Of a stretch of 64,000 nucleotides of DNA, positions 56,878 to 64,000 are shown in pieces. Under the pieces are notes generated by a model. That model made no database searches, was not told the DNA's origin, and saw only the letters and a program-made list of their open reading frames with translations. A program made the position numbers and the translations under genes. Position 1 is the first letter of the stretch, and every line of letters begins with the position of its first letter. Where the stretch lies: positions 2,480,001 to 2,544,000 of the forward strand of contig JANUWI010000005.1 of assembly GCA_025504975.1 (NCBI GenBank). Reading direction: 5' to 3'. The DNA comes from Plenodomus lindquistii (Eukaryota; Ascomycota; Dothideomycetes; Pleosporales; Leptosphaeriaceae).

Positions 56878-58467
56878 ATGCTAGCGGGCTCGTGCCGCTT
56901 CCTACGAATTTCCAATCATTCTCTGAACGAGCGCACAATCGGATGTCCACCCAAAAGTCCCCGGAACCATCACAAATGGCTCCGATTACTATGCGCTTTG
57001 GGTGGCATAGGCATCTGTAATAATATCTTCGTCCTGTTCGACTGGACATACGTCGAAACCTTACCAAGCGAAATCCTAGGAAAACAAGCTTTCCACCCCA
57101 AGCCTTTCGTGTCGACAGCGCATGGCTCAGAGTCGCAAACGGACAGTGGACCTGACTTCTGGACATGGGACACAAAGACCCAGTTCAAGACGAGAGAAAG
57201 TGTTGGTCAGCAGGGCGGCGTCGCAGATGAATGCGCTCTCTTTCCAGTGCACCTTCTTGCGAAGATTCAGGTCGTCTTGAAAACTGGGGCAGCAGATGAT
57301 GACTCGCGGACTGATGCGCAGCTTTCAACAGTCATAAAATGCATATCCAACATCCTGGTCGTTTCAGACGGGAGCCATACCTACGGTCGTGACCATCGAA
57401 CGATCGACGCTCTCGCAGATCTGCCGCCAAACACGTACTTGAGGCCTGAGGACCACGTCGTCTACGAGGCGCAAAGGAATGCAAGCCAAGAAGGCAGGAA
57501 GCTGCAACAGGGTCATAAAGGCTGGATGATCGACAAGTACAAGTTCTTGCCGGAAGTGGAGACCGCGATTGAGCACAATAAAGCGGCCGAGTGGTACGTG
57601 TTCTTTGAGAGCGATACGTACATGTTCTGGGACAACGTCTTCCGTCTTCTGGAAAACTACAATAGCTCAGTGCCTTACTACTTCGGTTCGCCATCGCCTG
57701 GCAGGAAGTACCAATTTGGACCGGATCTTGAGAATGATGGGCAGGTGTGGTTTGCATACGGAGGCGCTGGCTTCATACTCTCCACGGCCGCTGCGCACCG
57801 ACTGGTTGATTGTCCAAGCAACAGAATCGGCCTCAAGGGCCCTCGGCTCGCTATCGAATACATGGAAGACATCAGAGCCGATTGCTGCGGCGACAGTATA
57901 CTGGGATGGGCTCTGCATGACAAGGCTGGGATAAGTATCAGTGGGCTATGGCCCATGTTTAGTCCTCATCGGCTCGAAAACGTCCCGTTCGGCAACGACT
58001 ACTGGTGCGAACCTGTCATCAGCCTACACAAGACGTACCCATTCCTCTACAAAGACCTTTGGTCCTGGGAGAATGAACGACGATCAACCAGTGAGAATCC
58101 TGTGCTCTATCGTGATCTACTCTTCTCGTTCCACGGCAACTTCTCTCAGCGCGAGAATTGGGATGCAGCATTTGACGCAGGCTTTCAGCTGCCTGAGAAT
58201 TCCACAGTCCACACGAGCCTCGATGCTTGCAGAACCGGGTGTTTTATACACGACGACTGTATGCAGTACACCTGGCATGGGCGGCACTGCTATTACGCGA
58301 GGGCGTTGTACATTGGTAATGCGAAACAGCCAGATGGCCATCACAACCCAGAAGATAGAAAGTATGTCAGTGGCTGGGATTACACGAAGATACAAACTCA
58401 AAGCTTAGGGAGAATTTGCGAAGAGGGAGCGCATTGGGTGAAACCAAGCATTATAAGAAAGTATTAA
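56878..58467 (+). CDS. GT31-like fungal glycosyltransferase with C-terminal PAN/apple-like module
   Basis: A single exon of 529 residues from the ATG at 56878 (the frame extends upstream only through a non-ATG codon). A type II signal anchor lies at about 34-54 ('WLRLLCALGGIGICNNIFVL'). The catalytic domain (about 145-420) shows the fungal GT31/fringe-like signatures 'WYVFFESDTYMFWDNVFRLL' (acidic metal-binding motif at about 243), 'YGGAGFILSTAAAHRLVD', 'DCCGDSILGWALHDKAG' and 'GLWPMFSPH'. A Cys-rich C-terminal region (about 440-510) resembles PAN/apple. It is expected in the Golgi, adding a hexose to glycoprotein or glycolipid acceptors; the sugar is unknown. The gene directly abuts the AT-rich block. 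Confidence 0.88.
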   Translation: MLAGSCRFLRISNHSLNERTIGCPPKSPRNHHKWLRLLCALGGIGICNNIFVLFDWTYVETLPSEILGKQAFHPKPFVSTAHGSESQTDSGPDFWTWDTKTQFKTRESVGQQGGVADECALFPVHLLAKIQVVLKTGAADDDSRTDAQLSTVIKCISNILVVSDGSHTYGRDHRTIDALADLPPNTYLRPEDHVVYEAQRNASQEGRKLQQGHKGWMIDKYKFLPEVETAIEHNKAAEWYVFFESDTYMFWDNVFRLLENYNSSVPYYFGSPSPGRKYQFGPDLENDGQVWFAYGGAGFILSTAAAHRLVDCPSNRIGLKGPRLAIEYMEDIRADCCGDSILGWALHDKAGISISGLWPMFSPHRLENVPFGNDYWCEPVISLHKTYPFLYKDLWSWENERRSTSENPVLYRDLLFSFHGNFSQRENWDAAFDAGFQLPENSTVHTSLDACRTGCFIHDDCMQYTWHGRHCYYARALYIGNAKQPDGHHNPEDRKYVSGWDYTKIQTQSLGRICEEGAHWVKPSIIRKY

Positions 58468-58489
58468 GTGGCTTAGGTATTAGATCCGT

Positions 58490-60835
58490 AGATTGTAGCA
58501 GATAAAAATCAAGGCTACAAATAGGTATAGAGTTAGAATTGAGTTTTTATATCTTAAAGTTCTATTTTATGTAAGTAAAATATATTTATTAGCTAAACTC
58601 TAAAATATATAATGTACTCTATAAGTAAGTATTTACATAAATAAGTATTCTAGTATACTAACACTCTACTAAACTTTATACTTCTATTAATATTTAAATA
58701 TAGTAATATTAGAAAAGCTTTAAGTAAAATTTAAATCTATTTTATATTATAAACTATGTAAAATAATATAATACCTACTAAACTATAGGCTATAGATATT
58801 TATAATATTTACTAGAAAACTTTACTACTATAATATACTAGAAAGTAATTTAAACTTAATTCTAGGTTTATAAAAATTTTACGTAGTTCTACTATAAAAT
58901 AAGTAGTATTAGAAATATTAAAATTAGTTTTAGAAAATAAATAGATTTATAAAAGCTAAAAGGTTTTAGTAACTAAAATAGTAAAAGTGTACTTCTAAAA
59001 AATAGTAATAACAGTAATTTATTAACTAAATAAATTACTTATTTATTTATCTATATTAATAAAATATAATTTATAATAAAAGTATTTAAATACTTTTATC
59101 TACTAGATATAGTAAAGTAGTATACTATTTATTTTTTAAATTTTTTAAAAATTTTAAAAATTACTTTTACTTTTTTACTCTATATACTTTAATAGTAAAA
59201 TTTATTTATAACATTACTTTTTACTCTACTAGTAAAACTTAGTAATACTAAATTATATTTTAATTATAATATAATATTAATATATACTAAACTATAGAAG
59301 ATTTATTTATAATTTATTTTTATAAATAATTTAACTATTTAGTATTAAAAGAAATACTAGTAGAATATTCTTTTAAATTTAATATTAGTACTTTTATATA
59401 TTATAAACATAAACTATAGTTAAAGTATATTATAAACCTCTATAAAGTTAGTAAAAAAACCTTTATAATTAGAATACTAAGTAACTACTAGTATAGTTTA
59501 AAAAACTACGCTTAATTAATATAGATTATTATATAATACGTAATAATAGTTATATATACTAAAATTACTAAACGTAATAAATAGTAATAGTAATAATTAC
59601 TAGAGTTACTAATATTAAATATAGAATAATACTAAAATACTTTTATAGTATATTATATTTATTTTATATTAATAAATAAATAATATATTTAGTTAATTAA
59701 TTACTTTTATCTCTTTTTTTAGAAGTATACTTTTACTATTTTAGTACTTTAAACTTTTAGTATCTATATATATATCTATTTTTAGAGACTAATCTATTTA
59801 TTTTTAATACTAATTATTTTATGTTATAACTACTTAAATTCTTTATACATAGATAAAAAAAACCTATTAAATGTATATTAAAACTATATATAATACTACT
59901 ACTATATACTATAGTAGAAGTTAAATATATAAATATATTACTTTAAATAGATATAATATTTATAGCTATTTATTTAAAAATTATACTATAAAATAAATTA
60001 GTAAAAGTACTAAATAGTATTATATAATACTATACCTTTTTAATAGTATATAATTAATTATCTACTCTAAAATTAATAGATATATTAGTATTATTTATAT
60101 AAAATAAAGAATATAAATTATTTATAATAGTACTTTAGATTTTAATAATACTTTTACTATTTTAAACTTTCTATTACTTTTTATATATAGTAGAGCTTCT
60201 AGAAAAGTAAATACTAGTAAATTCTAATATATTATTAAAAAAAAATTTAATTATTCTATTATAGTTTATTTATTAAGTAAAAATATATATTATATATAGA
60301 TAATTTATATTCTAAAATATTATAGTATAGATTTAAAGTTTTTAGATATAAAATTTTATTTATATATACTATATAAAAGGTATATTTACTTTATTACAAG
60401 TATAAAATATAATAGTTTTAATTTAGATATAAAAAACTTAATATTAAAAATTATTAAGCTATTAGCTAGCTTTATTTAAAAGATTATAAATATTACTAAA
60501 AGAAATAAAAATAAAGCTCTATTAAATATAATATAAATAGTAGTAGTTTAGTATTTTATAAATTATTATAAAAGTAAATATTACCTATAGATTTATATAT
60601 AAAATACAAGGCTAGTAGCTAATATAGTAACTACTATAGTACTATTATTAATATAAAAACTATTAGAGTTTCTACTAAAGTAAATAGAAATTTTAAGAAT
60701 ATAAATACTATAATAATAGCGTGTAGTTATAAATTTAATTTTATGTAATATAGCTTTATAATAGTATTAGTGTAGTAACACTATAGTTAAAAAATAAAAT
60801 GTTAATTCTAATTAGATATAATTATATGCTTTTGC
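58490..60835. repeat. 2.3-kb AT-rich, RIP-degraded block
   Basis: Almost pure A/T with TpA dinucleotides dominating (tatataa, ttatta and similar), very few CpG or CpA, and no open frame. The borders are sharp: normal sequence ends about 25 bases after the glycosyltransferase stop and resumes near 60840. This is the expected result of RIP on a repeated element. The original element cannot be identified by eye. Confidence 0.85.
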
Positions 60836-60872
60836 ATGTGCACATAGGCACTATATTATGTAGTATAAAACC

Positions 60873-61172
60873 TGTTAGGATATCACTGCAATAGATAATA
60901 CAGGATGGAATAGATCAATTAGGTAGGTAGACAAGGATACTATTTAGAGATTAAGGATAGACAAATCGTTGCCTCCTCGTCCTTCTAACTCTGGCAGGCC
61001 TTATACCCCGCTCCTTACCCCTCTTCCGTACGTTTGCGGAATCTCTGGCCCGAGGTAGAGAGCTGGGGGCCCTCATACTTTGGTACAGGGTGCGACGGCA
61101 CCCTCTAGCCTATAATGACCCCTCATGGGCCATTCTGGCTCGAATGGCGGGGAAGCCACCCGAGGGCCTGAC
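60873..61172. mobile_element. LTR-like segment (candidate)
   Basis: Begins TGTTAGGATATCAC and ends ...GGGCCTGACA, i.e. TG...CA ends 300 bp apart, directly after the AT-rich block. It contains TTATACCCC and a 7-bp hairpin AGGGTGC-GACG-GCACCCT (61087-61104). No second copy is visible and the flanking 5 bases do not match, so the identification is weak. Confidence 0.25.
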
Positions 61173-61872
61173 ATGTAGTTTGTAGCCGGCACACTGGTTC
61201 CCTTCGTCTTGATAGTGCTGTGGTTATGATACTACCCACAATGGTCGTCTATTGCTCAGCCTTCTACACCTGCACAGTGCAATGTGTCAATGTCTTCGCC
61301 AAATTCTAATTAAATCTGACAGCTAGATACTCGAATGCTCCATCATTCTCGTTTTGCTCATCTAGCAAAGAAATACTCGAGACCGATTGCACCATTCAGA
61401 GCGTGGAAGGAAATGTTGTCAGTAGATTTGACTTTGTCAACCGCTGGATTGAGACACAAGTGAATGGTATTGCCTCAGCTCTTTGATTATTGCGAGACGG
61501 AAGACGACATCATTGTCGCTTGCTTGGATCTAGCCGTGCAAACGAGGTACACTTTGTGACATTTTGACGAAATCATCACCATATCTGCAGGGCAATTCGT
61601 GGTATGCCATATGCGGTGCAAGTCACGAAAAAGTCAACGTCTAGGTGGAGAAGAACGTTCCTCTATGTTGACCGAAATGGCCAAGCCTCTCGATACATAG
61701 GAGTTCCAGCTGTGCATTCCTATGTTGTGTACCGATCTGCTCGAATGACTCATAAGTGCATTCTCGTACAACGTAGGATACATATATCAATCTTGTCTAG
61801 CAGAACTCTGCTGTATATGATGCTACAAGCACAGAAATAGGTAGCAATCTGACCTGCAGATTCTTTGCCGTC
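61173..61872. other. Intergenic with possible gene debris
   Basis: Normal composition between the LTR-like segment and the small gene. Short peptide-like fragments occur in all frames, but no start, splice or domain can be supported. Confidence 0.35.
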
Positions 61873-62395
61873 ATGGCCCCACCTGAATCGGCCAGCGCAG
61901 TAAGCGACTGGTTCTCTGCATTCGCCAACTTCACGTACGACCCTGCTACCGGCCTTAAGAGCAATTTCGATCGCCTTGCAATGCGACGTGGATGGGGACA
62001 AAAGTTGAAGAGGAAACGCTGGACCCAATGCCAAACTACTTGCTTCACTGCACTCTATGGTGGCGATGCCGACCAAAACAAGCTGGAGAAGTGGCAAGAT
62101 TTGTGTCGCGAAGTTCATATTGCGGACCCGCCAGAATCTATCAGTGGCTGCAGAAAGGTAATAATAACTTTGCAGAGCATACAAGAGATGTAGTTAATGA
62201 TTTTCGTAGGCACTAGGATCCAAAAACGTCCTGGTCAACCTCGTGAATCTGATTGACCATCGCTCTATCGGTGTGGCAGTCATCCGTTTCAGGACTTATA
62301 GCGCTTTTCATGCCTACACGGTCGATGGCTGTATCTACCCCCGAGGGGAGGCAAAGAAAGAAGGTTTTATCAAAGCTTTACTACGAAAGCTTTGA
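61873..62395 (+). CDS. Small hypothetical protein, lineage-restricted fungal family
   Basis: Exons 61873-62157 and 62210-62395 give 156 residues; the 52-bp intron (GTAATA...TCGTAG) is phase 0. The protein reads 'MAPPESASAVSDWFSAFANF', 'GLKSNFDRLAMRRGWGQKLK', 'KRWTQCQTTCF', 'LEKWQDLCREVHI', 'PPESISGCRK', then 'ALGSKNVLVNLVNLIDHR' and 'YPRGEAKKEGFIKALLRKL'. It fits a family of small proteins seen in Pleosporales and related fungi, without known domain or function. Both halves match across the intron, which supports the model. It lies in a 3-kb island between AT-rich blocks, beside a MITE, a setting typical of accessory genes. Confidence 0.75.
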
Positions 62396-62900
62396 CAGAT
62401 TTCCAGGCTGGTAGATCTGCATTCCGGCTGTGTTGAAGGTCTTCTCGACAACCGTGTTTAGCCGCTTAACACACTTTTAGGTCATGCTTTAGTGTCACCC
62501 ATTCGCCATTTTCATGATGCGTTGAACATCAACAATAAGAAACCATTGTCTGTGACTTTTTGGAGCCTGAACTACTGCGTCATAGATGACGGTTGTCTTG
62601 ATACTCAGTGTCACTTCCGAATGCCGCTGTTAGTTGTGAGGCTTACGCATTAAGCACCCCAACAAAACGATCCAGCGCTACGGTCTACACGTACACACAA
62701 AGCTCGAGACAGCCATATGTTATGCTCTCAACATGGACACAGAGCTTTATGGACCCTGATTGTTGTTCCGAAATTGTTGCGATAAGCTGAAGTTCATTGC
62801 CGTCAGCTTTCCCGGCTGTATGGCTTCAGCGGCGGCGATGAAGAACTCTTTGGTAACACAAAGATGCGGGGTACGCATATACGAATCGGATCGATAGATA
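62396..62900. other. Intergenic
   Basis: 3' flank of the small gene up to the MITE; no coding signal. Confidence 0.4.
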
Positions 62901-63122
62901 TACACGATGCCGATTTTCGCATTTCAGCGCGCCAATCAACGATACGTGGCGTCAAGGGGCTCTGACCAATCAACCTATACTGATGAGGCTGATTAGTGGG
63001 CGTATTTAATGTGGTAACGATCAACTGCCCCACACATTAAGGATATAAGCCTATCAACGATAGTTGCGAGACTAGTATACTGTCTTATTGGCGCGCTGAA
63101 TTGCGAAAATCGGCATGGTGTA
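62901..63122. mobile_element. Tc1/mariner-type MITE with 36-bp inverted repeats and TA duplication
   Basis: The left end TA-CACGATGCCGATTTTCGC (from 62901) and the reverse complement of the right end, TA-CACCATGCCGATTTTCGC (from 63122), match over 38 positions with three differences. The element proper is about 218 bp (62903-63120). The outer TA on both sides fits the TA target duplication of Tc1/mariner elements. There is no coding capacity; the interior holds repeated 'CCAATCAAC' motifs. Confidence 0.75.
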
Positions 63123-63779
63123 CCATGCAAAGACAACGCCGTGTAAATGTCTTCCAACATGCTTTCATCCCGTTAGTCTAGACCACTCATTCGACACCAG
63201 GACTGACACGCAACCTTAGTCTGCGACCGTAGCCCGGCCTTGTCCCAAGCGCCATTTGATTTTGCACTACATGCCACGACTGTTGCACGACCATACTACC
63301 AGCCAGCTGCACATTTCGCTCGCCACTTACATGATTGAGCAAAGTCGGAATATAGCTCCACAACAAAAAGAATCCGAAAGCAAGCTACAGCGTAGGTCAT
63401 AACGCCTGGCATCAGCCACAGTTCCACCACATCAGTCCTGCCACTACAATATCTTCGCATGTTACCATGGCACGACATATATCTATGGTAAAGGTTGCGG
63501 TAGCGCAGGCAGGCAAAAAAAGTGGTGCTCTTATACTTGAACGTAGTATTAGTTCAATGGGCAGGTTTAACACGATGATGGACACTCTATCGCCACTTGG
63601 CCTAGTCATCATATTTTGTTAGCACTCCTACTCATCAAATTCACTCATAAAAAAGCTGGGAGACTCAACGCGATCCGGTAACTTTGTGTCGCTTTGCTTA
63701 TGGAAACCGAACATCTAACTTCATGCGGACACTTGCAAGGCTAGGCACAGAGCCTAGTTATAAACGCAACAGGGACGCT
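63123..63779. other. Intergenic
   Basis: Normal composition, no gene recognised; the reverse open frames at 63296-63612 overlap each other and lack features. Confidence 0.4.
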
Positions 63780-64000
63780 ATACACAATGCATTTAGACTA
63801 GTCTAACATTATATTAGGCAATTAGGCTATTATTTCTAAGTAGCTAACGCACTACTCTCCTGCTTATCTAGACTTTCTAAACTTTTTAATAGTTTTAGAG
63901 TTATAGGCATTTTACCTCTTTCTACATCTATATTACCTCTAGTAAATAGAATAATAAAGCTAAATAGTATTATTATATATATATTACCTACTAGATTCTC
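63780..64000. repeat. Start of a further AT-rich block
   Basis: Base composition shifts to A+T- and TpA-rich sequence ('ctaacattatattaggcaat') and continues to the window edge, resembling the RIP-like block at 58.5-60.8 kb. Confidence 0.55.

Noticed and set aside
1..64000. tRNA, rRNA or CRISPR arrays
   Set aside because: No tRNA T-loop in a plausible cloverleaf, no rRNA-like sequence and no regularly spaced repeats were found by eye.

Overview
The window reads as nuclear DNA of a filamentous ascomycete. Genes carry short introns of about 45-130 bp (GTATGT, GTAAGT or GTGAGT donors, CTGAC or CTAAC branch sites, AG acceptors). Gene content is typically fungal: Zn2Cys6 regulator, HET domain, MFS DHA1 transporter, cerevisin-like protease, fungal GT31-like glycosyltransferase. 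Several strongly A+T-rich, TpA-dominated blocks without genes look like repeats degraded by repeat-induced point mutation (RIP). Gene types and AT blocks suggest Dothideomycetes, probably Pleosporales; this is an inference, and no species is claimed. Gene models were built by reading through introns by hand.

Layout. 0-6 kb: an MDR oxidoreductase (-), a secreted four-exon protein (-) and an unrelated two-exon protein (+). The last two end in nearly the same 15-residue tail. 6-15 kb: conserved housekeeping genes, namely the RES-complex RRM protein Ist3 (-), the dynein light intermediate chain (+) and a giant unrecognised protein (+). 15-20 kb: a DUF6536 membrane protein (-) interrupted by one TGA, and a decayed small gene. 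20-27.2 kb: a tandem array of four BTB/POZ genes with identical exon architecture and a Cys-rich insert; the fourth is a pseudogene, and a single-pass membrane protein gene sits inside the array. 28-39.4 kb: a transcription factor with two consecutive Zn2Cys6 clusters (-) and a 2643-residue BEACH-WD40 protein (-). 40.8-47.7 kb: a vacuolar-type subtilase and an MFS transporter, separated by 3 kb without a recognisable gene. 48.4-52.8 kb: two adjacent decayed genes, an AtuA-like (DUF1446) pseudogene and a HET pseudogene. 52.8-58.5 kb: SRPBCC protein (-), MYND protein (+) and a GT31-like glycosyltransferase (+). 58.5-64 kb: accessory sequence with a 2.3-kb AT-rich block, an LTR-like stretch, one small two-exon gene, a Tc1/mariner-type MITE and the start of another AT-rich block.

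The housekeeping genes are intact. Broken genes concentrate in the accessory families (BTB array, HET, AtuA, DUF6536, the 18.5-kb orphan). The most promising unexplained signals are the shared C-terminal tail, whose secreted copy lies behind Kex2-like sites, and the BTB array with its Cys-rich insert.
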